A stretch of DNA of 64,000 nt, taken from assembly GCF_029906645.1 (NCBI RefSeq), contig NZ_JARYGZ010000006.1:1-64000 (forward strand). The letters run 5' to 3'. Within the stretch, counting starts at the first letter, position 1. Each line of letters opens with the position of its first letter. Position numbers and translations under genes: made by a program. Below are positions 16,683-24,910 of this stretch, piece after piece. The stretch comes from Sphingomonas oryzagri (lineage in GTDB: Bacteria; Pseudomonadota; Alphaproteobacteria; Sphingomonadales; Sphingomonadaceae). The notes beneath the pieces were generated by a model. It was given only the letters and a program-made list of their open reading frames with translations. It was not told the DNA's origin and did no database searches.

Positions 16683-16825
16683 CCTCCCCATCACTAGATG
16701 GGGAGGGGGACCACCCGCAGGGTGGTGGAGGGGTAGGCGCAGCGCACGAAAAGAAAAGACCGCCGTCTCGCGACGGCGGCCCCTCCACCAGCCTACGGCG
16801 GGTCCCCCTCCCCGTCTCGGGGAGG
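16683..16825. repeat. family-C palindromic repeat, copy 1
   Basis: A 143-bp multi-hairpin element. It starts with CCTCCCCATC-ACTA-GATGGGGAGG and contains ACCACCC/GGGTGGT, CGCCGTC/GACGGCG and a TGGAGGGG ... CCCCTCCA pair, then ends with CCTCCCC-GTCTC-GGGGAGG. It lies between the convergent S1/P1 nuclease and pal, where it may terminate both transcripts. Copy 2 is at 55890-56007 and a half copy at 35318-35344. Confidence 0.85.
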
Positions 16826-16834
16826 TATTGAGTG

Positions 16835-17371
16835 TTACTGCGGCACCACCGTCACGGCGCGGCGGTTCTGCGCCCAGGCGCTCTCGTCCGAACCCATCGC
16901 GACCGGACGCTCCTTGCCGTAGCTGATCGTGCTCATGCGATCGGGCGACACGCCCGCGCTGGCGAGGAAGTTCTTGGCCGCCGTCGCACGGCGATCACCG
17001 AGCGCGAGATTGTATTCGCGGGTGCCGCGCTCATCGCAATGGCCCTCGATCGTGACGCGCACGTTCGGGTGCGCGACCAGCCACTTGGCCTGCGCGGTGA
17101 GGATGCCCTGCGCCTCGGAATCGACGTCCGAATGATCGGTGTCGAAGTGGACGGTGTCGGTGCCGACCTGCTGGAGGAAGTCCGCACGCGAGCCGGGCAC
17201 GATGCCGGTGCCGACCGGGCCGGTCGACGCGCCATTGTCACCGGCGGGGCCGGCGGGGCCCGGAGGCGGCGGCAGCTCGGCCGGCTTCTTCTTGGCGCAA
17301 CCGGCCAGCGCGATCATCGCGGCGACGGTCACTATGGTTGCCGTCCGGGCGGCAGTTCTGGTCTTGATCAT
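16835..17371 (-). CDS. pal: peptidoglycan-associated lipoprotein Pal
   Basis: A 178-residue outer-membrane lipoprotein of the Tol-Pal envelope constriction complex. The signal peptide ends in lipobox LAGC with Cys25. A proline/glycine-rich linker follows, then an OmpA-like peptidoglycan-binding domain with TIEGHCDERGTREYNLALG. ATG at 17371 has AGAGGAG just upstream. It is the last gene of the ybgC-tolQ-tolR-tolA-tolB-pal series. The 96-bp gap after tolB contains a TTGACT (17448-17443, minus), so pal may also have its own promoter. Confidence 0.97.
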   Translation of the reverse strand: MIKTRTAARTATIVTVAAMIALAGCAKKKPAELPPPPGPAGPAGDNGASTGPVGTGIVPGSRADFLQQVGTDTVHFDTDHSDVDSEAQGILTAQAKWLVAHPNVRVTIEGHCDERGTREYNLALGDRRATAAKNFLASAGVSPDRMSTISYGKERPVAMGSDESAWAQNRRAVTVVPQ

Positions 17372-17467
17372 GTCGTCTCCTCTTTTCCTCAACGGCTGCC
17401 CCCGTCGTCCTTCATTACAGGCTGGTAATGTTAACCAGTCCGAGTCAACCCCCGAGCGCAAAATTCG

Positions 17468-18829
17468 TTACGGCAGCAACGGCGACCATGCCGGATCGGA
17501 TCCGTCGAGCGGCGTCGGAATCCGCCTCTCGTTGGTGCCGGTCAGGTCCACAGACCACAGATCCGCCTTGCCGGATCCCTGGCCGGTACGGAAGAACATG
17601 ATCACGCGGCCGTTGGGGGACCAGCTTGGCCCCTCGTCCTGCCAACCATGGGTCAGGATCTTCTCGCCGCTGCCGTCGGGCGCCATCACGCCGACGTCGA
17701 AGCCGCCGCCGATCTTGGTGAAGGCGATCAGATCGCCGCGCGGGCTCCACACCGGGGTGGCGTGGCGGCCGGCGCCGAAGCTGATGCGGTGCTGGTTGGA
17801 TCCGTCCGCATTCATCACGTAAATCTGCTGCCCGCCCGAGCGATCGCTCTCGAACACGATCTTGCTGCCGTCGGGCGAATAGCAGGGTGCGGTGTTGATG
17901 CCGGGCGCGTTGGTGAGTCGCGTCGGAGACCCGCCGTTCGCCGACACGCGATAGATCTGCGTGTTGCCGCCGACCGACATCGAATAGACGATCGAACGCC
18001 CGTCCGGCGAGAAACGCGGCGAGAGCGTCATGTTCGGAGCATCGACCACCAGCTTCTGCGAACCGGAACCGATATTGTAGGTGTAGATGCGCGGGCGGTT
18101 GCCCGTGTAGCTCATGTAGACGATTTCCTGCTGGTTCGGCGAGTAACGCGGGGTCAGCACGATCGTCTGGCCGTTGGTCAGGAAATGATGGTTGGCACCG
18201 TCCTGATCCATGATGGCGAGGCGCTTGATACGGCGGTTCTTCGGGCCGCTTTCCGACACATAGACCACGCGGCTGTCGAAATAGGGGCCTTCACCGGTCA
18301 GGCGCGTGTAGACGGTATCGGCGCATTTGTGCGCGCCGCGCCGCCAGTCGGCGGGCTTCAGCACGAAGCCCTGCCGGGTCAGCTCCTGCTTCTGGTAGAC
18401 GTCGTAGAGGTAGCAGCCGACGGTGACGGTGCCGTCGCCGTTCGCCTGCACGAAGCCCTGCACCAGCGCCGAGGCGCCGGTCGTCGTCCAGTAATCATAT
18501 TCGGGTGCGGTCACCTGCGGGTAGCTCACCGGATGGGAGGCCGAGACCGGCTTGAACAGGCCCGAACCCTGCAGATCGTTGGTGACGATCTGCGCGACCT
18601 GCTGGCCGAGTGCCGCGGTATCGCCCGCAGCGGTGTGGACGGCCGCCGGCGTCGGCATCGCGGGAATCGCGATCGGCATCGGCTGCGACAGGCCGCCGTT
18701 GATGTCGACGACGAGACGCTGGCCGGGCTGCGGGCCAGCACCGGGGGCAGCCTGCGTCGCGGGCACCTGCGCCGAAACGGCGGTAGATGCCAACAGGGCG
18801 ACTGCGCCCATCATCAGCCGGGCTTTCAT
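17468..18829 (-). CDS. tolB: Tol-Pal system protein TolB
   Basis: A 453-residue periplasmic beta-propeller protein that binds Pal and TolA. The signal peptide ends at VSA (about residue 20). An N-terminal TolB domain (VTNDLQGSGLFKP) is followed by WD40-like/PD40 repeats (SPDGSKIVFESDRSGGQQIY and relatives) between about residues 210 and 440. ATG at 18829 is preceded by GAGGAGGGAG. It sits 13 bp downstream of tolA. Confidence 0.97.
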   Translation of the reverse strand: MKARLMMGAVALLASTAVSAQVPATQAAPGAGPQPGQRLVVDINGGLSQPMPIAIPAMPTPAAVHTAAGDTAALGQQVAQIVTNDLQGSGLFKPVSASHPVSYPQVTAPEYDYWTTTGASALVQGFVQANGDGTVTVGCYLYDVYQKQELTRQGFVLKPADWRRGAHKCADTVYTRLTGEGPYFDSRVVYVSESGPKNRRIKRLAIMDQDGANHHFLTNGQTIVLTPRYSPNQQEIVYMSYTGNRPRIYTYNIGSGSQKLVVDAPNMTLSPRFSPDGRSIVYSMSVGGNTQIYRVSANGGSPTRLTNAPGINTAPCYSPDGSKIVFESDRSGGQQIYVMNADGSNQHRISFGAGRHATPVWSPRGDLIAFTKIGGGFDVGVMAPDGSGEKILTHGWQDEGPSWSPNGRVIMFFRTGQGSGKADLWSVDLTGTNERRIPTPLDGSDPAWSPLLP

Positions 18830-18842
18830 CAACACTCCCTCC

Positions 18843-19787
18843 TCACTGCATCTGGTCCGGGCGGAACCGGAAATCGAAATCGCTCCAGCCGCCGTCGTAA
18901 AGTTCGGGCGGCAAGCCGGTGATCGGCGAGCATCGGCGCACGGCGCGCACCGCCGCGTCCGCCATCTGGCGCGCATAAGCGGAATTAGACCCGTTAACCC
19001 CGCTCTGCGCGCCCGGCGTGACGCTCGCGACCGAGCCGTCCTTGTTCATGCGGATTGAAAGCAGAGTCACGATCTGCCCGCTGTCCGCGCCGCCGGCGGG
19101 CGGATTGTAGCAGGGCTTCACCTTGGCGGCGATCAGCGCGATCAGCCCGCTCATCGACTGGGCCGAGATCGCCGCGGCGCGCGGCGCGCTGGCCTTGCCG
19201 GGCGCCTTGCTGGGCGACAGGCCCTTCAGGAAATCGGCGCCGAGCCGGGATCCCTTGGGCTTGGCGTTGCCCGGCTTGTCCTGCGGCAGATCCTTCAGGA
19301 AGTCCGACGACAGGCCGGATTTCTTCTCCGGCTTGGCGGGTGCGGGCTTGGCCTTTGCGGGCGCGGGCTTCGCCTGCTGCTTCTCCGGCTTGGCCTTGTC
19401 CGGCTTGGCCGGCGTCGGCTTGGGCACCGGCTTCGGTTCGGGTTTGGGTTCCGGCTTGGGCTGAGGCTTCGGCGGAGCGGGCGTCGGCCTGGGCGGCACC
19501 GGCTTGGGCTGCGGCTTCGGCTCGGGCACCGGCTCGGCCTTGGGCGGCGGCGGGTTGCTGTCCTCCGGCGCGCCCTTCTCCGGCGCAACCGACGGGGCCG
19601 GCGCCTCCTGGCTGACCTTGGGCGCGGCGGACGTCAGGCCCACCTTGTCGACGAACTGCACATCCATCGGATCGGACAGCTGCGACTTGGGGATCTTCGC
19701 CAGCGACAGGCTGAGCGACAGCAGCACCAGCAGGGCGACATGCCCCGCCAGCGCGACGCCGAGACCAATCCGTTCGGCGCGTTCCAT
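18843..19787 (-). CDS. tolA: cell envelope integrity protein TolA
   Basis: A 314-residue protein: a single N-terminal membrane anchor (residues about 10-31), a long Pro/Lys/Ala-rich linker (about 60-165, many KP repeats) and a C-terminal TonB/TolA-like domain (about 220-310) with VKPCYNPPAG and a second Cys near the C-terminus. It spans the periplasm and links TolQR to TolB-Pal. Between linker and C-domain, two similar segments occur: SSDFLKDLPQDKPG and GADFLKGLSPSKAPG. Three bases separate it from tolR. Confidence 0.93.
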   Translation of the reverse strand: MERAERIGLGVALAGHVALLVLLSLSLSLAKIPKSQLSDPMDVQFVDKVGLTSAAPKVSQEAPAPSVAPEKGAPEDSNPPPPKAEPVPEPKPQPKPVPPRPTPAPPKPQPKPEPKPEPKPVPKPTPAKPDKAKPEKQQAKPAPAKAKPAPAKPEKKSGLSSDFLKDLPQDKPGNAKPKGSRLGADFLKGLSPSKAPGKASAPRAAAISAQSMSGLIALIAAKVKPCYNPPAGGADSGQIVTLLSIRMNKDGSVASVTPGAQSGVNGSNSAYARQMADAAVRAVRRCSPITGLPPELYDGGWSDFDFRFRPDQMQ

Positions 19788-19790
19788 CGC

Positions 19791-20237
19791 TTACTCGCGC
19801 TCCCCCTGCGCGGTGGAGACGATCGAGATCTTGTTGAGGCCGGCGCGGTTCAGCTCGCCCATCACCTGCATCACCTTCTCGAACTGCAGCGTGCGATCGG
19901 CGCGCAGGAACACCTGCTGCGGCTCGGGCGCGCCCGCCGACTGTTCGGCGATGGTCTGCAGCCGCTGGGGCAGCTCGGCGTCGGAGACGAGATCGTCGTC
20001 GACATAGACCTGGCCCGCCGGATCGATGCTGATCTGGGTCGGCTTCTTGGGCTGCTCCAGCGCCTTGGCCCGGCTGTCCGGCAGATTGATCGGCACGCCG
20101 GTCATGAGGAGCGGCGCGGTGATCATGAAGATGATCAGCAGCACCAGCATCACGTCGACCAGCGGCGTAACGTTGATCTCCGCCATCGGCGTGCGCCGGC
20201 CGCCATGGCCGCGCCGGGGGCCTACACCCATCGCCAC
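19791..20237 (-). CDS. tolR: Tol-Pal system protein TolR (ExbD family)
   Basis: A 148-residue ExbD/TolR protein. One transmembrane helix carries the essential Asp in AEINVTPLVDVMLVLLIIFM, followed by a periplasmic domain. With TolQ it forms the proton-driven motor energising TolA. The GTG at 20237 immediately follows the tolQ stop and has GGAG at a good distance; ATG two codons later is an alternative. Confidence 0.96.
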   Translation of the reverse strand: MAMGVGPRRGHGGRRTPMAEINVTPLVDVMLVLLIIFMITAPLLMTGVPINLPDSRAKALEQPKKPTQISIDPAGQVYVDDDLVSDAELPQRLQTIAEQSAGAPEPQQVFLRADRTLQFEKVMQVMGELNRAGLNKISIVSTAQGERE

Positions 20238-20927
20238 TTATTCGGACTCCAGCTCGCGCGAGAGGGTGGCGTGGAAGCCGTCCGCGAAGCGGTGGAGCCG
20301 CGCCTCCAGCGTGTTGATGCCGTGGCTCAGGCGGTTGTACGCGATGACCGCCGGGATGGCCGCGAACAGGCCCAGCGCGGTGGCGAACAACGCCTCCGCG
20401 ATGCCCGGCGCGACCACGCCGAGCGAGGTGTTCTGCTGCGCCGCGATCGAGGTGAAGCTGCGCATGATGCCCCACACCGTGCCGAACAGGCCGACGAACG
20501 GCCCGACCGAACCGATCGTCGCGAGGATGTTGAGCCGGTCCGACAGGCGATCGACCTCGGCCGCGATGGTCGCCGCCATCATCGTGGTCAGGCGCTCGCG
20601 CGTGCCCTCACGGTCGATCTTCTTGCCCGAGGTGGAACGGCGCCATTCGGTGACGCCCGCGCCCAGCACCTTGGCCGACGGCAGATCGCTGTTGCGGTTC
20701 GCCGTGTAGAAATTGTCGATATCCTCGGCCGCCCAGAAATCCTTCTCGAACTTGGCGGAACGGCGCGCGATGCTCTTCAGTCGGCCGCCGTGGCCGATGA
20801 TGATCGCCCAGGTCCACACCGAGGCGGCCAGCAGGCCGACCATCACGATCTTCACGACAATGTCGGCCTGGAGGAAGAGGGCGAGCGGCGACATGGTCGC
20901 GGCGTCGGTCGCCAGATGTGCATTCAT
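20238..20927 (-). CDS. tolQ: Tol-Pal system protein TolQ (ExbB family)
   Basis: A 229-residue MotA/TolQ/ExbB proton channel with three transmembrane helices. The conserved TM2-TM3 region reads TIGSVGPFVGLFGTVWGIM and LGLFAAIPAVIAYN. ATG at 20927 overlaps the ybgC stop (ATGA). Forms the TolQR motor in the inner membrane. Confidence 0.96.
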   Translation of the reverse strand: MNAHLATDAATMSPLALFLQADIVVKIVMVGLLAASVWTWAIIIGHGGRLKSIARRSAKFEKDFWAAEDIDNFYTANRNSDLPSAKVLGAGVTEWRRSTSGKKIDREGTRERLTTMMAATIAAEVDRLSDRLNILATIGSVGPFVGLFGTVWGIMRSFTSIAAQQNTSLGVVAPGIAEALFATALGLFAAIPAVIAYNRLSHGINTLEARLHRFADGFHATLSRELESE

Positions 20928-21391
20928 ACGGTTTCTTCTTCCCCTTGCAGGCGGCGAAACGCTTCGAGCCAAGGTTGCGGCTGCCGCCTCGGCTTCCCCT
21001 CGGGCGAGAGGAAGGCGGCGGTGACATCCGCTTCGGCGACCAACACCCCGCCCCGCATGACTCGTTGCTGAATGACGCAGGAAACGGCCTTCGTATCCAT
21101 CACCCGCGAAACAATCAGCAGATCGTCGTCAAGCCTGGCCGGCGCGCGGTAGCGAATGGCGAGGTTGGTGATCGCATACACCCCCTCGCCGCTCTCGAAC
21201 GCGCCGCGCTGGTCGATCCCGGCGGCGCGCAGCATGTCGGACCGGGCGCGCTCCATGAAGCGCAGGTAATTGGCGTGGTAGACGACGCCGGACAGATCGG
21301 TGTCCTCGAAATAGACACGGCACGGGAAGCGGTGCTCGCTGCCCACGAAGCGCCCGCTCCTCGGCCGATCCTCGGTTTCGTCGTTAACCAT
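20924..21391 (-). CDS. ybgC: tol-pal-associated acyl-CoA thioesterase
   Basis: A 155-residue hot-dog fold thioesterase of the YbgC/4HBT family. The catalytic motif is YFEDTDLSGVVYHANYLRF, with the active-site Asp in DTD. It is the usual first gene of tol-pal operons and hydrolyses short acyl-CoA thioesters. The start at 21391 begins MVNDETED; the open frame continues upstream but into non-homologous sequence. Overlaps tolQ by 4 bp. Confidence 0.94.
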   Translation of the reverse strand: MVNDETEDRPRSGRFVGSEHRFPCRVYFEDTDLSGVVYHANYLRFMERARSDMLRAAGIDQRGAFESGEGVYAITNLAIRYRAPARLDDDLLIVSRVMDTKAVSCVIQQRVMRGGVLVAEADVTAAFLSPEGKPRRQPQPWLEAFRRLQGEEETV

Positions 21392-21441
21392 GACAGCGCG
21401 GGCAATAACGGTTCGTCGCAGATGCGCCAAGTCCGCGCACG

Positions 21442-22149
21442 TCACGCGCCATCGAGCAGGCGCTCGTAGAAGCCGCCGAAGCTGCCATCGGGCGCGACGA
21501 GATGGATCTCCAGAATCCAGTGCCGGCGGCGGCCGAAGGCGTCCGGCCCGTTCAGCGGCGTCGGGTTTTCGGGGCGGATATGGCCGAGCCTCTTCTCGCC
21601 CGGCCAGCGCGCGTGGGGAAATTCGCCGACAAGATGGCCCGCAATCTCGCCACCGAAGCGCCAGCCCGCCGCCTCCGCCGATCGCACGGCAAAATCGTAG
21701 AGCTCGGCACCGGTGATCCCCGGATTCGCCGAAGCATGGGCCTTCACCCCCTCGAACTGGATCGGCAGATCCGCGACCAGCCTGTGCTTCAGCGGATCCG
21801 GCCCGACCGCATAGCTGCGCCCGACATCGGCCTCCCACGCCTCGAACACCGGGCCGAGATCGAGGAACACCATGTCGTCCTCCCCGATCGTGCGCCCCTT
21901 GGGGTTGTCGCCTGCGGTGGCGAGCGTGTTCAGCCCCGCGCGGACGATGCGCTTGTGCCAGTGCTTCTCCACCCCGAAACGATCGGCAGCGAGGCGCAGG
22001 ATGTCCTGCTCCACCTCGCGCTCGGTGCGGCCGGGCGCGATCAGGCCGAGTTCCTCGATCGCATCGAGCAGGGCGAGTGCCTTGCCCTCGGCGGCGATGA
22101 GATCGGCGTGGCGCTGGCGTTCCTCGTCGGCGGTGATGGTGGTTTCCAT
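21442..22149 (-). CDS. M24 family metallopeptidase
   Basis: A 235-residue pita-bread-fold peptidase of the Xaa-Pro/methionine aminopeptidase group. Presumed metal ligands are Asp97 and Asp108 (FLDLGPVFEAWEADVGRSY), His172 (GHLVGE), Glu214 (ILEIHL) and Glu229. The last part is unusual: the common EDT-like ending is replaced by GGFYERLLDGA. It lacks the N-terminal creatinase domain of full aminopeptidase P. Substrate unknown. ATG at 22149 is used; the gene is divergent from the XRE cassette. Confidence 0.85.
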   Translation of the reverse strand: METTITADEERQRHADLIAAEGKALALLDAIEELGLIAPGRTEREVEQDILRLAADRFGVEKHWHKRIVRAGLNTLATAGDNPKGRTIGEDDMVFLDLGPVFEAWEADVGRSYAVGPDPLKHRLVADLPIQFEGVKAHASANPGITGAELYDFAVRSAEAAGWRFGGEIAGHLVGEFPHARWPGEKRLGHIRPENPTPLNGPDAFGRRRHWILEIHLVAPDGSFGGFYERLLDGA

Positions 22150-22208
22150 GCCGGACAAATGAGCGAAGCGCCCGGCCTGCGCAACGCTTGACTCCCGTGT
22201 CACCTCAA

Positions 22209-22241
22209 GGTTACAGGTAACCCATAGGTTACAGGGGAACC
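22209..22241. promoter_or_regulatory. double palindromic operator upstream of the membrane protein/XRE cassette
   Basis: Two similar inverted repeats start 18 bp apart: GGTTACAGGTAACC (22209-22222, perfect) and GGTTACAGGGGAACC (22227-22241). They lie in the 95-bp divergent region just before the first cassette gene. This is the arrangement expected for autoregulation by the small XRE protein encoded in the same cassette; the link is inferred. Confidence 0.6.
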
Positions 22242-22244
22242 GCC

Positions 22245-22673
22245 ATGTCGCAGTCCGACGTCGCCCGCGCGGAATGGATGAGCCGTCGCCGCGCCAATCT
22301 CTTCTTCGCGTCCGCCTTCCTGTTCATCGCCATCTCGTGGGCGGATTTCCCGATGCGGGGATCGATCGATTTCACGATCATATGGGTTGCCTGGGCGGCC
22401 CTGCTGCTGCTCAACCTGACCGGCGTCGGCGGCTGGCTATGCCCGCCGATCGCCCGCGCCATGGCCGAGGACGAGAGCACGCGCGCGCACCGGGCACGGG
22501 CCTTGTCGATCGGGTTCTTCGTCGGCATGGGCGTGGCGCTGGTGATGTCGATCCTCGTCCGTTTCGTCGATGTGAATGCGCGCGAGGTGGCGATGATCGT
22601 GGTGACGGCTGGCATATCCTCGGCGCTGATCTCCTTCGCGGCGCAGGAGCGTCTCGCGATGCGCGATGCCTGA
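22245..22673 (+). CDS. four-helix membrane protein of the XRE cassette
   Basis: A 142-residue protein with four predicted transmembrane helices (about 19-36, 42-64, 84-104, 112-133). It resembles the small membrane partners found with tiny Cro/XRE regulators in many proteobacteria, but no named family is certain. It starts 4 bp after the putative operator and overlaps the XRE gene by 8 bp, so the two are co-translated. It may sense a membrane or envelope state; this is inference. Confidence 0.7.
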   Translation: MSQSDVARAEWMSRRRANLFFASAFLFIAISWADFPMRGSIDFTIIWVAWAALLLLNLTGVGGWLCPPIARAMAEDESTRAHRARALSIGFFVGMGVALVMSILVRFVDVNAREVAMIVVTAGISSALISFAAQERLAMRDA

Positions 22674-22872
22674 AGGCCTCTCCAACAGCCTGAAGGACGC
22701 ACGCGCCGAACTCGGCTGGACGCAGGCCGAACTGGCCGATCGCGCGGGCGTCAGCCGCAAGACGATCAACACGGTGGAGAATGGCGTGTTCGTCCCCTCG
22801 ACGATCCTCGCGCTGCGCCTCGCCCGCGTGCTAGGCCGGCCGGTGGAGGCGCTGTTCGCGCTGGAGGATTGA
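22666..22872 (+). CDS. small XRE/Cro-type helix-turn-helix regulator
   Basis: A 68-residue protein that is essentially a single HTH domain. The turn region is TQAELADRAGVSRKTINTVENG, followed by STILALRLARVLGRPVEALFALED. This is the YozG-like class of minimal regulators. It is embedded between two membrane-protein genes and probably binds the GGTTAC palindromes at 22209-22241. Confidence 0.9.
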   Translation: MPEGLSNSLKDARAELGWTQAELADRAGVSRKTINTVENGVFVPSTILALRLARVLGRPVEALFALED

Positions 22873-22882
22873 GGAGGGTGCG

Positions 22883-23179
22883 ATGGCCTATCTCGGCCTG
22901 TTCTTCGCCGGCATGTTTCTGTGCAACGCGCTGCCGCATCTGCTGAAGGGGCTGCAGGGCGAGGCCTTCTACACGCCCTGGGCACGCCCTCGCGGTGTCG
23001 GCAAATCCCCGGCGCTGGAGAATGTGCTGTGGGGGTGCGGCAACCTGCTGGTCGCCACCTTCCTGATCGACCGCATCTTCCTCAAGAACGTGCCGCACGG
23101 GATGGTCGCGCTGGCGGCGGGGTTCATCCTCGGCGCGGTGGCGCTGGCGTCGATCTTTGCGAAGCGGAATGCGGCCTGA
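22883..23179 (+). CDS. three-helix small membrane protein of the XRE cassette
   Basis: A 98-residue hydrophobic protein with segments at about 3-21, 47-65 and 72-93 and a polar insert rich in Pro/Gly (FYTPWARPRGVGKSP). GAGGAGGG lies just upstream of its ATG. It is 10 bp after the XRE gene and so is the third gene of the operon. Function unknown. The convergent ruvB lies beyond a family-A repeat. Confidence 0.7.
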   Translation: MAYLGLFFAGMFLCNALPHLLKGLQGEAFYTPWARPRGVGKSPALENVLWGCGNLLVATFLIDRIFLKNVPHGMVALAAGFILGAVALASIFAKRNAA

Positions 23180-23190
23180 ACCTGTAAAAT

Positions 23191-23262
23191 CCGTTCGTAC
23201 CGAGCGTAGTCGAGGTACGTGCCCCAAGCGCAGCGTCCCTCGACTACGCTCGGGGCGAACGG
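23191..23262. repeat. family-A palindromic repeat, copy 3
   Basis: A 72-bp copy between CCGTTCG and CGAACGG. Half-hairpins are GTACC-GAGCGTAGTCGA-GGTAC and GTCCC-TCGACTACGCTC-GGGGC (one wobble pair). It lies between the convergent XRE cassette and ruvB, ending 4 bp before the ruvB stop codon. Confidence 0.88.
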
Positions 23263-23266
23263 CAGT

Positions 23267-24301
23267 TTAGGTTCCAGTACCGTCGAACAGCCCCTCCTGC
23301 GCGCCTGCCGGCATCGGCAGGCCGAGGTGAGTCCACGCCCGCCCTGTCAGGCACCGCCCGCGCGCCGTGCGGGCGAGCAGGCCGAGCTGGATGAGGTAGG
23401 GCTCGATCACCTCCTCCACCGTGTCGCGCGGCTCGGAGAGACCGGCGGCGATCGTCTCCACGCCGACCGGGCCGCCGCGATAGATGTCGGCGATCATGTG
23501 GAGGTAGCGCCGGTCCATCGCATCGAGGCCGAGGCCATCCACCTCCAGCCGGGTGAGGGCGGCATCGGCGACCTTCTTGTCGACGGTGAGATCGCCCGCC
23601 ATGTGCGCGAAGTCCCGCACCCGGCGCAGCAGGCGACCGGCGATGCGCGGGGTCCCGCGCGATCGGCGCGCGACCTCGGTGGCACCATCCGCCGCGAGGT
23701 CCATCGCCATCAACCGCGCCGCGCGCGAGACGACATGCTCCAGCTCGTCCACCGTGTAGAATTGCAGGCGGATCGGGATGCCGAAGCGATCGCGCAGCGG
23801 CGTCGTCAGCAGCCCCTGCCGCGTCGTCGCGCCGACCAGCGTGAAGCGTGGCAGCTCGATCCTGACCGACCGCGCCGACGGCCCCTCGCCGATCATCAGA
23901 TCGAGCACGCGATCCTCCATCGCCGGATACAGCACCTCCTCGACGGCGGGGGCGAGGCGGTGGATCTCGTCGATGAAGAGGACGTCGCCCTCCTCCAGAT
24001 TGGTGAGCAGCGCCGCGAGATCGCCCGACTTGGCGATCACCGGGCCGGAGGTGGCGCGGAAACCCACGCCCAGTTCACGCGCGACGATCTGGGCGAGCGT
24101 CGTCTTGCCGAGGCCGGGGGGGCCGAAGAACAGCACATGGTCCATCGCCTCGCCGCGCGATTTGGCAGCGCCGATGAACACGCGGAGATTCTCGCGCGCC
24201 GCCTTCTGGCCAACGAAGTCGTCGAGCGTCTTCGGGCGCAGCGCGGCGTCGAGATCCTCGGGCTTGCGCTCGGCGGCGATGAGGCGGTCTGGTTCGGCCA
24301 T
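23267..24301 (-). CDS. ruvB: Holliday junction branch migration helicase RuvB
   Basis: A 344-residue AAA+ motor of the RuvAB complex that drives Holliday-junction branch migration. Walker A is [11 protein letters not shown] and Walker B is LFIDEIH; sensor and winged-helix domains follow ([13 protein letters not shown] near the C-terminus). It starts [11 protein letters not shown]. It is separated from ruvCA by two unrelated genes, although in most relatives ruvB directly follows ruvA. Confidence 0.97.
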   Translation of the reverse strand: MAEPDRLIAAERKPEDLDAALRPKTLDDFVGQKAARENLRVFIGAAKSRGEAMDHVLFFGPPGLGKTTLAQIVARELGVGFRATSGPVIAKSGDLAALLTNLEEGDVLFIDEIHRLAPAVEEVLYPAMEDRVLDLMIGEGPSARSVRIELPRFTLVGATTRQGLLTTPLRDRFGIPIRLQFYTVDELEHVVSRAARLMAMDLAADGATEVARRSRGTPRIAGRLLRRVRDFAHMAGDLTVDKKVADAALTRLEVDGLGLDAMDRRYLHMIADIYRGGPVGVETIAAGLSEPRDTVEEVIEPYLIQLGLLARTARGRCLTGRAWTHLGLPMPAGAQEGLFDGTGT

Positions 24302-24342
24302 CGATGTTCCCTAGCCGTTCCGTTTCGCGCGCGCCAGACGGC

Positions 24343-24834
24343 TCAGGGCTGCTTGGTCACCTGCACGCCGATCGTGTCGTCGGCGGCGGCCGAAAGCTGC
24401 AGCGTGTAGACGCCACTCGGCAGCGTGAAATCGACCTGCTTCGCGATACCCGAGCAGGGCGCGCCATGAGCATGTGCCACCGATTCTACGGCCTTGTCGT
24501 CGCGCATCACGTCGATCCACGCCTTGTGCTGGAGCGCGATGCGATAGGTGCCGGCCGCCCTGATCTTGAGGATGACCAGCCCGCCCTTGTCGCCTTCGGC
24601 CACCGGCTTGCCGAGCGGCACTGCGAAACGCACCTTCGCCGCATCGATCAGCTTCACCATGACAGGGCCGCCGGGCCGCACCACCGGCACGCCGGAAACC
24701 GCACGGACGGCGGTGATCGGCTCGGCCTTGTCCCAGACGTGCGAGGGGACGAGGCACTTCGCCTCCGGCGGTTCGGCCCGAAGCGGCGCCGCGCCCGCCA
24801 GCATCACCATCGCCGCCCAACCGATCGCGCGCAT
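24343..24834 (-). CDS. secreted hypothetical protein, divergent from the crystallin gene
   Basis: A 163-residue protein with a clear signal peptide (cleavage near LRA, residue 20), two cysteines that could form a disulfide (CLVPS and GAPCSG) and a predicted all-beta mature part. The ending SGVYTLQLSAAADDTIGVQVT looks like the last strands of a beta sandwich. I do not recognise the family. It shares a 76-bp divergent region with the beta/gamma-crystallin gene, so joint regulation is plausible. It lies on the same strand as ruvA and ruvB, between them. Confidence 0.7.
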   Translation of the reverse strand: MRAIGWAAMVMLAGAAPLRAEPPEAKCLVPSHVWDKAEPITAVRAVSGVPVVRPGGPVMVKLIDAAKVRFAVPLGKPVAEGDKGGLVILKIRAAGTYRIALQHKAWIDVMRDDKAVESVAHAHGAPCSGIAKQVDFTLPSGVYTLQLSAAADDTIGVQVTKQP

Positions 24835-24910
24835 CGCCGTCTCCTTCGTGCGTCCGCTTGCCAGCATCGAAACGCAGGCGCAATGTGCAGCGGGATACAG
24901 GGAGGGGACC

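Noticed and set aside
20924-21838. Long 304-codon form of ybgC
   Set aside because: The first 149 residues overlap the M24 gene in another frame and are unlike the YbgC family; the start at 21391 gives a normal-length thioesterase.
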